Positions 10,101 through 17,731 are shown, counted from the first letter of the stretch. The stretch: DNA of 64,000 nt from Candidatus Kapaibacterium sp. (GCA_025059875.1 JANXCT010000001.1:124001-188000), one strand, 5' to 3'. Program-made: numbers and translations. Notes: generated from the sequence alone by a model not told the origin.

Positions 10101-10714
10101 TCTTGGTCTACACGGGGCGCTTCCAGGCAGGTAGTGTCACAGGAAATGCTTCGGAAGCATACCCAGTGCGGATCACTTGGAACTCGCAGGATGTGCCTGA
10201 CCGAAATGATGCAACGAGAAATCCAGCCGGCTCGACGTGGTACATCCGCGACGGTGCTTCTAACGGTAACATCTTCTCCTTCAACATGCGGACAGGAGAG
10301 GGCCGCTCCGTGCCGACGGTGACTCTGGAAAGGAATGGTGACTCGCTGACCGTTGTCATCCGTACGGATGCCGTTACCAACTTTGTGATCGTGTACGACT
10401 TAACTAGCGATGTATCCGATCCTGCTGCCACTGCCGGACCGGTAGAAATTCTCGAGAACGTACCGAATCCATTCGCAGGTACAACGCGCATCCGGTTCAG
10501 GATTGCCGAACCGTCGGCCGTGCAGCTGGAGGTCTACGATGCTCTTGGCGGCAAGGTCAAGATGCTCCTTAATGGCTTCCAGCTAGCCGGAGAGCATGCC
10601 GTTGCATGGGATGGTACGGATGATCAGGGAATGCCGGTCCCTAGTGGGGTCTATTACTACCGAGTAGTGGTTGGCGGCATGGTGGTCGTCCGTCCAATGG
10701 TGCTAGTGCGGTAA
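4148..10714 (+). CDS. Giant T9SS-exported surface protein with Pmp-like beta-helix
   Basis: A 2188-residue secreted protein. Residues 1-20 are a signal peptide (basic MERWLR, then hydrophobic to GFA, cut before Q). Residues about 263-840 carry some eleven GGA[IVL] motifs, often preceded by NN.A or GN.A, as in chlamydial polymorphic outer-membrane proteins; this predicts a right-handed beta-helix. Residues about 1670-1750 and 1786-1898 look like cadherin/He-PIG type beta-sandwiches (WLQIDPVSGLLYGTPG). Residues about 1900-2090 hold the ELPPIPPNDVFDARW module shared with two downstream genes. The last 90 residues are a T9SS type A sorting domain (VPNPF, VYDALG, WDG, SGVYYYR). It probably sits on the cell surface or is released as an adhesin or structural protein. 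It heads a run of five secreted genes; its ligand is unknown. Confidence 0.85.
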   Translation: MERWLRLFALTLTTVGIGFAQRPVIEVSGRLGPDEVRIFLKDTIYRISGTYMIAGTLIIEPGTIVEFLPNGRLIVSVGGRIIADGYVSATYNQFPGGCDPADYLNPCGFSGYADLNYFQAAAQSTIIGDPTIDPNKYGEIFLVDLGGQPQLQGLPPGKAIMYAAARLHFAASDPNINRTPWRRAGGASVNVTQAPIIFRGRPVNNFSREWGHIIILPGTRAAFFRNVIFENFRKDTTVDRFPIYQPDAGEVAALNRELIQQTNGSGGAITSFSSRTWLLLCEFRNNTARYRGGALQLLQAPPGTGVYPAPDISNIPFYPQTVNPYLTENATAAPIAQSIRAIDQVYSSNPEPLSNSDRQAYDDARLAVLLGRVRYLTFTGNRVLLSSVVLRQIAPGVWAIVDNLENPAPLEPQPWKNEAYGGAVYIAGRSPMEIGLGINDFEAPNVYDYIFCDGNTATNLQNDLNARGARGGAIYVGRGTSLTVRGRFVSNQVSVPFFTDPNQVGALAQGGAIYTATDAGRLQVRGRQGGEARQETHFIGNQAGRGGAICVDTGKVDTRPSPVIGGSDALVDTRNYGYNIKFRNNRATEHGGAVFSRRNLTVYGAGGTVGPLTLYGGNYPVEFDNNTAGFSGGAISIQLPQPLPIERRYVRIVRAVFTNNIVGQVQGYEAQVRGGGAVYTLNADLNVVKGVEFRANKAFNGNGGAVCIAHPFTSSHRFFLTDVDDVNILPSGVAIGFTSRDDIFTWAPGAPVADVRMLTRFFDNEAIPNMSQMGSGTTQIGDIRRLHPGTNLRENGTGLGGAIYIVDEVSINRAGRTDSIFFNRVRIQGNRAYTGAAIYSDNYNLQLVFTRSLITNNTATSEVGARQNAITGPLVAGTNAASSDLAGAVIYGNVVGPHPYARYHFAANSIYDNTARFLIRLPDYPDTKGALAGTGVGMGGVDTLQGNYWGRTEANVVTILPVSGRTQETFFVAGDGTRQLGFVRGGTGKNQGPFESRHLYSYTPIPVLNAGDENTPDPTSIPERLLMQGLIYDIFDKGTDIKTADYSNRRMSPIEDFAVGIPKTLRRFTDPTLPSFNKYVRRWTRNPFDAESDPNIGALQTEFRSPKHPIGYPLFLEARADYSGSAELNNNDPRAINETVFFVINTNTGDYIRVNLRQTSPTSEVFRARVELVPDSVNRRPIDRRTIEGLANIGTNLAAVLAALRRAPDIEDRAALQGRKYEGFVGDLGGPGFGYVNRILPADGAINPQRVTVFAGERYSALPVRVGDVVAVVSRTVLWQGTVADAIDGALIFEVGATVDPPVFTGNKVELENITPPELRNMIFLMEDISYPRRPTGPGRDSIFTITAVDSNLFYDPRSVLFPDRYPQLAYFWSVPPNSGLSYWLQADTLPATYGPYYGARGYVVFKGRPTNPFVVPGGEVVTVAVRNYPPSARTVDSLKAAGLSNDVIARYIYLYPPYFNAQAYDGGNARFLQQDTVDFGNVAATTVTYQFRIFVIDSTPRFTTLNVACERDGLWLANLTDSLRFRVDVDTDDELEDAEAGARGWDFRYGRTTYGFASITIRDVPPDTVVEPTTQVRPVWMQNQYLRRYDNSGQPDPLAIDFSLRGQLNVRIDSATAVQLLTPATQYHRALNTDTIVSIVVNDGHGGVNYLTRRVLVNVAPVILTNSLPDAVEDQDYNPTLLDSSRRIVVYDPNFGQAHRFELIYPGDPRDFVPRDPCFPEAGAWDLRNKKTTPRWLQIDPVSGLLYGTPGVYDAPRREKVTVLVTDEFGLTHVKVIDLNVRAVNHPPRLTRIPAVRCVEQGKAYVDTIAVVDRDLLRQEPPDALERLTIEVIEPAGFQVSPATVNGPQSSDTVRILISTTALNVNPGPDGKITVRVRVVDREGAQQEITYKLNVSEPTDFVAPLRIENRFGAFQILEWGTAPLATTGSDPNRGGIGRLDSNYCEYELPPIPPNDVFDARWTIPSTNGTARNIFPRAVPGVPGLLVYTGRFQAGSVTGNASEAYPVRITWNSQDVPDRNDATRNPAGSTWYIRDGASNGNIFSFNMRTGEGRSVPTVTLERNGDSLTVVIRTDAVTNFVIVYDLTSDVSDPAATAGPVEILENVPNPFAGTTRIRFRIAEPSAVQLEVYDALGGKVKMLLNGFQLAGEHAVAWDGTDDQGMPVPSGVYYYRVVVGGMVVVRPMVLVR

Positions 10715-10721
10715 GAGACGG

Positions 10722-10748
10722 GATGGGGGCTCCCTATCCGGGGCCCCC
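10722..10748 (+). terminator. GC-rich hairpin after the giant gene
   Basis: TGGGGG pairs with CCCCCA, and after one bulged C the stem continues CTCC with GGGG (one G-U pair) around a 6-nt loop. It starts 8 nt after the stop codon. There is no T-run, so it may be a U-independent terminator or an RNA 3' stabiliser. Confidence 0.5.
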
Positions 10749-10752
10749 CAGA

Positions 10753-10771
10753 CATTGTCTCCGCAAGAGAC
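10753..10771 (+). terminator. Second intergenic hairpin
   Basis: TTGTCTC pairs perfectly with GAGACAA around the loop CGCAA, a 7-bp stem. It lies between the GC-rich hairpin and the next gene's start, so it could instead form in that gene's 5' leader. Confidence 0.4.
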
Positions 10772-10809
10772 AAAGGAGCAAGTCTCACACAGCTTCGAGG
10801 GACTAGAAG

Positions 10810-12687
10810 ATGCAGCGAATGCTCCTTGCCACAGTGGTAGCCATGGTAACAGCGCTGGGCGCGTGGGCTCAGGTCTATGCAGAGTTCCAGCCAGCGGTCA
10901 AGGTGGGTGGGAAGCCATATGCCCCACTGACAGGAGCAACGGTATTAGATGCGGATCAGTTTAGAAGAGACCCTGCAGATACGAGTACGCGAGATCCTGA
11001 CGATGGCTATGTCATTGTCACATTGCCTTTCCTCTTCGAGTATCAAGGTTACCGCTATAGTCGGTTGGCGATCTCGGTGAATGGCTTCGTGATGCTGCTG
11101 AGGCCCGCTGAGAATCCACCGCTTACGGGTGACACTATGCCAGGGCGACTCTTCCTGAATGTAGAGCCCTTCAACGTGATTGCCCCGTTCTGGGGGGATC
11201 ATTTCTACCGGACAACTGAAGCAGGATACGTGCCGTCGCGGATTTCCTACAAAGTAGTCGGGTCTGCCCCTAACCGAGCCTTTGTTGTGGAATGGCGGGA
11301 TCTAAATATCAACGACGAGTCGCTGCCTTCGAGTGTTGCGAGCTTCCAGGTGTGGTTGTACGAGTCTGCGCGACCTGGGAACTTCCAGGGCGATATCGAA
11401 TTCGCTTATGGGCTGACGGGGTCCGGCGGTCCGGTTCAAGTGCAGGGTGCTGCTATTGGCATCAAGGGAGGATTTGGTGACTATCTCAACGGCTTGGTCT
11501 TCACAGGCGATGTGAACCAGGCACGCACCTCAACGGTGCTCAGCAGCACATGGCAGCCTTCTGGCGGGAGTGATACTGTGATTCGCTTCAACGCTATTCC
11601 ACGCCTCTTCTTGGAGGGTTGGGGTGATGGCGATGTGGATTTCTCGCAGGTCAGCAAGCATGCTGGGATGGGACAAGATCGGTTTGTTACAGTCAACGAT
11701 GTCATGCTTATCCTTCGATCGGTGGCCACCAATCGTCGGCTGGATAGCCTGAAAGGGAGACAGGCGTACCATGGTGATGTCAACCACAACGGTCGATACT
11801 ACTACTCCACGCGCAAGCTCGACAACTCAGGGGACTCGGTGTATCACCGACGGGCAATCCCGACACGGTCTCTCTACTATTGGCAGGACCTGCCGTCAGA
11901 CAACTCCCTACCCTTCGTTGGAGGTGACCCCGTGCTGTTCTTCGAGGCGACAGAGTACGACGCCGCGATCATCATGCTCTACATGGCAGCACGGGTGCCG
12001 TATTTACCGTGGTTACTGGATCTAACGGTGCTCCCTCCATATGGCCGCGGAGCAGCAGCGGCTGGCGTTGCTTCATGTCTCCGACCGTTGGAACCAGTAT
12101 GTGTTGCTCCGGGGGTATATCGCATACCGCTTAGCCCAGATGGCTTTTGGAATGGAGCCCTGGGATTCCGGGCAGAGTTCGATGGACAGGTCCTTGGGGT
12201 AGAACCCGCTTCCGGATTCGTGGACAAACTGCTGGTTTCCTACCACGACCGCCGAGTAGCAATTGCGGGTATCGGAGAATTTGTTGCTGGGGAGCCAGTA
12301 GTCTACGTTACTGTGCGAACAGAAGAGCCAGTGCTTCGGCTCAACAATGTTCGGTTCTGTGACCGGGACGTACCGGACATGGAGGTGCCTCTCGCTCTGA
12401 GCACAGCAGCAAAGGAGCGCATCGAAATCGCTCCTACACCAACCGTTGGCTCAGTGCAGTTGCGGTTCTCGGTGCCGCAATCCGGAGCTTACCGAGTGAA
12501 GCTCTACGATGCTACAGGGAGACTAGTACGCGTGCTTGCAGAAGGTGATTATCAGCCCGGGACGTACGCGGTCGAGTGGGATGGCCGAGATGCGGCTGGC
12601 CAACTCGTTGGTGCGGGTGTCTACCACTGCCGGATTGAAGGGCCAGGAGGGATCGTAGCGAACGGCTCTTTCATCCGGCTACGCTAA
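10810..12687 (+). CDS. T9SS cargo with dockerin-like and cohesin-like modules
   Basis: A 625-residue secreted protein. Residues 1-21 form a signal peptide (MQRMLLATVV to AWA). The N-terminal 230 residues resemble a beta-rich nidogen-like fold, but weakly. Residues about 269-396 contain two calcium-loop-plus-helix patterns like a split dockerin: one ends in TVNDVMLILRSVA, the other starts GDVNHNG and ends in ATEYDAAIIMLYMAARV, with insertions in both. Residues about 410-530 look like a cohesin-type beta-sandwich (ALGFRAEFDGQVLGVEP). Residues about 540-625 are a T9SS sorting domain (VKLYDATGRLVRVL, VEWDGRD, GAGVYHCR). Module calls rest on motif reading and need profile searches. It sits second in the surface island, 95 nt after the giant gene. 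Confidence 0.75.
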   Translation: MQRMLLATVVAMVTALGAWAQVYAEFQPAVKVGGKPYAPLTGATVLDADQFRRDPADTSTRDPDDGYVIVTLPFLFEYQGYRYSRLAISVNGFVMLLRPAENPPLTGDTMPGRLFLNVEPFNVIAPFWGDHFYRTTEAGYVPSRISYKVVGSAPNRAFVVEWRDLNINDESLPSSVASFQVWLYESARPGNFQGDIEFAYGLTGSGGPVQVQGAAIGIKGGFGDYLNGLVFTGDVNQARTSTVLSSTWQPSGGSDTVIRFNAIPRLFLEGWGDGDVDFSQVSKHAGMGQDRFVTVNDVMLILRSVATNRRLDSLKGRQAYHGDVNHNGRYYYSTRKLDNSGDSVYHRRAIPTRSLYYWQDLPSDNSLPFVGGDPVLFFEATEYDAAIIMLYMAARVPYLPWLLDLTVLPPYGRGAAAAGVASCLRPLEPVCVAPGVYRIPLSPDGFWNGALGFRAEFDGQVLGVEPASGFVDKLLVSYHDRRVAIAGIGEFVAGEPVVYVTVRTEEPVLRLNNVRFCDRDVPDMEVPLALSTAAKERIEIAPTPTVGSVQLRFSVPQSGAYRVKLYDATGRLVRVLAEGDYQPGTYAVEWDGRDAAGQLVGAGVYHCRIEGPGGIVANGSFIRLR

Positions 12688-12689
12688 CG

Positions 12690-13790
12690 ATGAAGAGTGG
12701 GAGGGCTAGATGGTTACTGCCCCATATTGCAGGAATATGTATTGCCTTACAGCGGTCGCAGGGCGATACCGTAGAGCTCTCCCTACAAGTGCTGGACACT
12801 GTGGATGTTTGTGGAAGGCGTGAGTGTGTCCTTGTAGTTGAGAGTAGCCCCGTGCGCGTACGAGATAGCCTTATGGGATTCAACCTTGCCATACGGTTTA
12901 ACCCCGAGAAGCTGCGCTTCCATACCATGCTAACAGCTGGCACACTGGCAGAACTGATGGAGCAGCGTGGCTTCTCAGCTCCACATGGGGAGATCCGTGC
13001 CTACGCTTTTACTCTTAGTCGAACGGTAGCTGGGTCACGTCCCCTGGTAGCCTTCCTGGGTGACTATCAACTCAAGTGCCCCGATACCACTCATGTGCAG
13101 CTGCAGTATGTAGAGTTCAACGAAGAGTTCGAGCGTCGTAGAGTGGTAGTGGTAGACACGCTCCCGAAGACCATAGAAGCCCGTATTCTCGATGCTCCGA
13201 CGAGGATTCTTGGGACACAGGTCACCCCAAGCGAATGGCGGGTGACGGAAGTCGATACAGTCTTCACGCTATCTGTGAGACTTGACTACGACACAGCGCA
13301 TGAGCTCGGGAGGGTTGCGACCTACGTCGTTGGCATGCCCCATTGGCTCCGATTCGTAGACGCCTCTTCAGATAGCGTAACATGGGAGCAGCGAGGTGAT
13401 ACTGGTGTGGTGAGGTGGACTGCTGAGCACGGTGATCCTCTCTCCCTGTCGTTTGCGGTTGTTGAGAGGCGTTCAGACACAGCCGTGCTGTACTTCTCGA
13501 CTGTACCTCTCGAGCCTTGTGCATGCGTAGTGCGTTGGTCGGTGGATTCGGTCAACATCATCAACACGACCCCTGTTGGCGTCTTGGGGCAAGGGGAAAT
13601 CGTAGGAGAGACCTTCCCGTGCGGTGAGCCTGGAGAAGAGGCTTACCTCTACGATTTGCAAGGGCGACTGCTGAGCAGACAGGTTGTTGGATACGGCCAT
13701 CGTTGTCTGGATCTCTCGGGACTTCCTCGAGGGGTCTACATCCTGCAGTATCGAGGGAAAGCGTATCCCATAGTGCACATCCATCAATGA
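12690..13790 (+). CDS. Secreted cohesin-like protein with T9SS tail
   Basis: A 366-residue protein starting 3 nt after the previous stop codon, so the two are probably co-translated. The N-terminus (MKSGRARWLLPHIAGICIAL) is a plausible signal peptide. Residues about 40-150 have the alternating pattern of cohesin-like domains (MGFNLAIRFNPEKLRF, RPLVAFLGDYQLK). The middle shows only beta-rich sequence. The last 50 residues (YLYDLQGRLLSRQ, LPRGVYILQY) are a short T9SS-type sorting domain. No catalytic motif was seen. It is probably a structural or binding partner in the surface island. Confidence 0.65.
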   Translation: MKSGRARWLLPHIAGICIALQRSQGDTVELSLQVLDTVDVCGRRECVLVVESSPVRVRDSLMGFNLAIRFNPEKLRFHTMLTAGTLAELMEQRGFSAPHGEIRAYAFTLSRTVAGSRPLVAFLGDYQLKCPDTTHVQLQYVEFNEEFERRRVVVVDTLPKTIEARILDAPTRILGTQVTPSEWRVTEVDTVFTLSVRLDYDTAHELGRVATYVVGMPHWLRFVDASSDSVTWEQRGDTGVVRWTAEHGDPLSLSFAVVERRSDTAVLYFSTVPLEPCACVVRWSVDSVNIINTTPVGVLGQGEIVGETFPCGEPGEEAYLYDLQGRLLSRQVVGYGHRCLDLSGLPRGVYILQYRGKAYPIVHIHQ

Positions 13791-13822
13791 AGGTCAGTTG
13801 AATTGCACCGAGGGGAAAGGCA

Positions 13823-16800
13823 ATGCAGTGGCGGTCGACTCTGTGGTTGGTGACTGCGTGGGGTATGGCCATCGGTTCGCTGCTTTATGGACAACCGTAC
13901 GACGTTAGGCTGCCGGTACTGAGCCTAACGGGCAGTGGTCCGGGCTACGATCCGCAGGTATATCCCGGAGGATTCATCGTCGTCCCGCAGCAGGCAAGCC
14001 CACGACAGCCGCGTGAGCTAGTCGTCCCAGTGTACATACGTAACTGCTGGGTACCCTCTACCCATCCGCAGTGGGGTAAAGTTTGGCCTATCTACAGCTT
14101 TGGCTTCAAAGTGGAGTACGATGGGAGCCTCCTTGAATTCCTTGGACTTCAGAAGGTCGGCCCCAAAGGTGATAGCGTGCTAGCCAAAGACTTTAGCTTT
14201 GAGTTTAACGATGCTGCGGTCAGCGGTTCCGGGATGATAGGGGCCCTAGCAGCGTGGCACAACTTAGGAGATGCCTCTCCTGAGAGGTGGCGGCGAGTGC
14301 GAATCGTAGCAAGTTCGGCAAAACCTCTGCCTCCTAGTCCCGCTGGGCCCGGGCAGGACCCCTGGGATCCGACAGTGCAGTGCCAAAGTCGGCGATATGT
14401 TCCTGTAGTCTACCTCCGCTTTCGAATAACAGGGGTCGCAGGGGGCATAGCGCGACTGATGCTGTCCAACGATACGTTGATGTACAACGATCTCAACCTT
14501 GGCGTCTTCCCTGCAGAGCCTTTCCCCACGAATCCATTAGACTCGCGATATCGGGCTGTTGTAACGTATCGTGCGGGAGGAGCTTCAGGAAACGTTCCAT
14601 ACGAGGGGTTGGAGGGAGTGGACAACCGTGGGTTGCTGCCAGTAGCTAATCTCTTTCCGAGTATGCCGGGGATGATATACGTCGTCATTACAGAGATCCC
14701 ACAAATTGGGTTTGAGCCTCGTATGGGGGTGGATGCTGTCGTGCGCCAAGTGGCTCCAACAGGGGAAGAGTGGGAGGTCATCCACCCGATTGTGTTGGAT
14801 TCAGCATCGTGGACACGAGGTGTCTTCTATGGACGGAGAGAGTTGGTCGTGACGAACGAGGTTGAGGGAACAAGGCTAACGGACATTGTTGTGGAGTCAA
14901 ACGCCCGTTGGTTAAAGTTCCAAACTTTCGCTGCGGCCCCAGGGGACAGAAATCCGATTCCAACCATTACGCGGTCTGGTGTCATTGACTACATAGACCG
15001 AACGTTGGGTGAGACTATTCTGCAGGACATTCAAAACAATCCACTAGTGCCCTCTCGGCCGCAAAACTTCCGAATCCTCTGTGATCCGCAGGAATTGCCG
15101 CAGAATACGGATGCAGCAGGGATTTACGTGGGCTATATTACCTTCCGAACTCTTTCAGCTGCCATATCGCCGGTTCGGCTACGGGTGACCTTCATCTATG
15201 TGCGTAACCCGGTCGAGCCGAACAACGATCCAAGGAACTTGAGCGTCCTTGGGAGGGGAATCCGTATCACAGTGTCAAATTCTGCTACACCCTCGCAGTC
15301 TGTTACCTTGGTGTTCGGTTTAGGGATTCGGGCAACGGACGGGATTGACACTCTATTTGGAGAGACGATCTACGATGCTCCTCCGGTTGCTGGGAGCTTC
15401 TACGCCCGATGGTATCTGGATGGAGTTGCCCGAGTGCCGCAGGGCACGGCACCCAATGGGCTGCGAGACTTGGTGGGTATCTACGCCTCGCGGGATATCC
15501 GCAACGTGTTCTCCGACTCGACGGTCGTCTTCTTGTGTCGGTTTGACGCAGGTGGAGCCATCAACTACCCGGTAGTACTGACCTGGGACACTACTGACTT
15601 CCCTGCAGGTGCGAGGCTGTTCCTGAGGGATACACTCAACGGGACCATCTTTGGAGTGGATATGCGTCAGGCCACCCCGGCAGGCGGAAGCAGAATGTCT
15701 TACACCATTACAGATGCGAGGATTCGTTCGTTTGTGATTGAGTACACTTACCCGCTCGTCGTCCAGTACCCCGTAATCCAGAAGGGGTGGAACTTACTCT
15801 CCCTTCCTGTGCGACCTGCGAATCCATACTGGCGAACGGTCTACCCGAAGGCAATTAGCATTCCCTTCTGGTTCTCCCAGAATCAGTACCAGCCAACCGA
15901 GAACTTGCAAGTAGGCTACGGGTACTACGTCAAGTACAGCGACGATGTTGACCGGCAGATTGCTGGTGTTCGGCTCCTGCGCATAGACCGCAACGATAGA
16001 GTACTGCTCTACGACGGCTGGAACACCATAGGAGGACTATCTGTACCCGTCAGCATCGAGCGCATCCAGTTTGAGAATTACGGTGCCGATCCGTTGCCGC
16101 AGCGAGTTGGGGGCGTGTATGGGTACCGGACTGATCGAGGCTTCGTGGAAGTTTCTGAGCTCGTACCGGGGTTGGGCTACTGGATAAAGATTCGTGGCAA
16201 GGGGTATCTGAAGCTTGAAGCTCCTGGTTCTCCAAGAGTTGCGGCGTCAAGAGATGAGTATCGCGACAGGATTCTCGAAAGCAGTAGCCGTGTTATCGTC
16301 CGAGATGCCGAGAGCAGAGAGGCAGCTCTCTACCTCAGTAGAGAGCCTGTGGATCGGGAGCGCTTTGAGCTGCCGCCGATCCCGCCCCATGAACTCTTCG
16401 ATGTCCGCTTCTCGGAGGGTACGTACGTAGAAGATGCGCCCTCGCCGATAGTGCGCTTCCAGGGAGTCACTTATCCGGTGGTGCTGCGGTTGGAAGGCTC
16501 TACGGCCGCAGATTATGTGGTCGTAGACGCTACAGGACGTACCTGGGGTGCGTTGCGGAACGGCAGTGAAGTGCAGATATCCGATCCAAGCGTAGTGGCC
16601 GTTTGCCTTCTGCAACAGAGTCCGACAGCGGGTATCAGCATCAATGTCAAGCCACAGCCGATTGTTGAGCACGGAGGTGTAGTGGAAGTTGGGCTTCCTG
16701 CGAATCTGCCAGTGACGGTGAAGCTCTACACCCTCCTCGGCGAGGAGGTTGAGACAGTGTACGCTGGTCCCCTGGCTGCGGGAATCCATGCCTTCTCACT

Positions 16801-16891
16801 ACCTACAGCAGTATTGTCGAATGGGCAGTATATCCTGCGCGTTAGTGCAGGGACGGAGGAGCGTGTGATTCCAATTACTGTCGTGCGCTGA
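13823..16891 (+). CDS. Multidomain T9SS-exported surface protein
   Basis: A 1022-residue secreted protein with GAGGGGAAAGG before its ATG. A signal peptide ends near YGQ (about residue 25). Residues about 50-230 resemble a cohesin-like sandwich (YSFGFKVEYDGSLLEFLGL). Residues about 479-650 form one copy of the shared module (TDGIDTLFGETIYDAPP, YARWY, NGTIFGVDMR). Residues about 655-790 are the 'GWNLLSLPV ... GLGYWIK' repeat often found in T9SS cargo. Residues about 816-936 are a second, shorter module copy (ELPPIPPHELFDVRF). Residues about 940-1022 are a sorting domain (KLYTLLGEEVETVY, SNGQYILRV). Its role is unknown; the domain sharing ties it to the giant first gene and the fifth gene. Confidence 0.75.
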   Translation: MQWRSTLWLVTAWGMAIGSLLYGQPYDVRLPVLSLTGSGPGYDPQVYPGGFIVVPQQASPRQPRELVVPVYIRNCWVPSTHPQWGKVWPIYSFGFKVEYDGSLLEFLGLQKVGPKGDSVLAKDFSFEFNDAAVSGSGMIGALAAWHNLGDASPERWRRVRIVASSAKPLPPSPAGPGQDPWDPTVQCQSRRYVPVVYLRFRITGVAGGIARLMLSNDTLMYNDLNLGVFPAEPFPTNPLDSRYRAVVTYRAGGASGNVPYEGLEGVDNRGLLPVANLFPSMPGMIYVVITEIPQIGFEPRMGVDAVVRQVAPTGEEWEVIHPIVLDSASWTRGVFYGRRELVVTNEVEGTRLTDIVVESNARWLKFQTFAAAPGDRNPIPTITRSGVIDYIDRTLGETILQDIQNNPLVPSRPQNFRILCDPQELPQNTDAAGIYVGYITFRTLSAAISPVRLRVTFIYVRNPVEPNNDPRNLSVLGRGIRITVSNSATPSQSVTLVFGLGIRATDGIDTLFGETIYDAPPVAGSFYARWYLDGVARVPQGTAPNGLRDLVGIYASRDIRNVFSDSTVVFLCRFDAGGAINYPVVLTWDTTDFPAGARLFLRDTLNGTIFGVDMRQATPAGGSRMSYTITDARIRSFVIEYTYPLVVQYPVIQKGWNLLSLPVRPANPYWRTVYPKAISIPFWFSQNQYQPTENLQVGYGYYVKYSDDVDRQIAGVRLLRIDRNDRVLLYDGWNTIGGLSVPVSIERIQFENYGADPLPQRVGGVYGYRTDRGFVEVSELVPGLGYWIKIRGKGYLKLEAPGSPRVAASRDEYRDRILESSSRVIVRDAESREAALYLSREPVDRERFELPPIPPHELFDVRFSEGTYVEDAPSPIVRFQGVTYPVVLRLEGSTAADYVVVDATGRTWGALRNGSEVQISDPSVVAVCLLQQSPTAGISINVKPQPIVEHGGVVEVGLPANLPVTVKLYTLLGEEVETVYAGPLAAGIHAFSLPTAVLSNGQYILRVSAGTEERVIPITVVR

Positions 16892-16931
16892 GGTACGTAC
16901 TTAGGGAAGCAAGCTGGGAGAGATGCTAGAG

Positions 16932-16966
16932 ACCGGGCGGTGTCGGGAGAGGCGGCACCACCCGGT
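16932..16966 (+). terminator. Strong hairpin after the fourth surface gene
   Basis: ACCGGGCGGTG pairs with CACCACCCGGT (11 positions, one C/A mismatch) around a 13-nt loop. It lies 40 nt after the stop codon and 25 nt before the next start. There is no clear T-run. It is a likely terminator or processing site that would lower expression of the fifth gene. Confidence 0.55.
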
Positions 16967-16991
16967 ACTATTCTCTGGGGTCTAGGGAGGA

Positions 16992-17708
16992 ATGAAGTGG
17001 TGGGCCTTAGTCGGGGGAGTGCTCTGCTACAGTTTGGCAGGTAGAGCCCAGCAATCCGTTCTCATTCCGTTTACCGTTGCAAATGAGTTTGGGGAGTCAG
17101 TGGTGTTGACTGTTGGGGTTGATGAGCGCGCCACGGATCGGATAGATACCCTGCTTGGTGAGCGTGAGCTTCCGCCCCTGCACCCTCCACAGGATGCATT
17201 CCATGCTGTACTACGCTTCTACGATACAGTGGACGGAGAGTGGAAATGGACGTACCGGGACCTTCGTCCACTGCGGTCCGAAGCTTTTTCGGTAGAGCAT
17301 CGCATCCTCGTCCAGAGGGGTAGAGGGGATACGGTCGTTCTTCAGTGGAGCTATCCTCTTCCGGAACATGTTGACTCTGCCGTGCTTTCAGATCGAGTCA
17401 CAGGCATCCTCGTCCGCTTTCGATTTGATCATGCCCAGCGGGCGGTCATTACCAACCGATTTTTGGAGGAGTTCGTGCTCACGATCTGGTATCGCTTCCC
17501 TTCTTCGATAGAGGACAATGTCCGTTTGGAGCTCTCTTCCCGACCCTGGTGTCGGTGGATTGTTCTCTACGACCTCATGGGCCAGCAGGTCTGGCAGGGG
17601 AGCGGTTGGATTCCGGTGGAGCTCCAAGGAATTGGGAAAGGGGTGTACGTGGCAACTGGGTACGATTGTGGGGGGCGGAAGGTGCTCCGCTTCCTCTGGA
17701 GGCAGTAG
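16992..17708 (+). CDS. Small secreted protein with shared ELPP module
   Basis: A 238-residue protein with a signal peptide (MKWWALVGGVLCYSLAGRAQ) and a ribosome site (AGGGAGG, 2-8 nt upstream). Residues about 25-170 match the module of the first and fourth island genes: DERATDRIDTLLGE, ELPPLHPP, then a beta-rich stretch ending in a conserved F.LTIWY. The C-terminus (WIVLYDLMGQQVWQG, GKGVYVATGY) is a short sorting-domain-like tail. It is essentially one module plus the tail, so it gives the simplest version of the unknown domain. No enzyme motif was seen. Confidence 0.65.
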   Translation: MKWWALVGGVLCYSLAGRAQQSVLIPFTVANEFGESVVLTVGVDERATDRIDTLLGERELPPLHPPQDAFHAVLRFYDTVDGEWKWTYRDLRPLRSEAFSVEHRILVQRGRGDTVVLQWSYPLPEHVDSAVLSDRVTGILVRFRFDHAQRAVITNRFLEEFVLTIWYRFPSSIEDNVRLELSSRPWCRWIVLYDLMGQQVWQGSGWIPVELQGIGKGVYVATGYDCGGRKVLRFLWRQ

Positions 17709-17731
17709 CGGTTCAAGCTATGGAAGAACCA

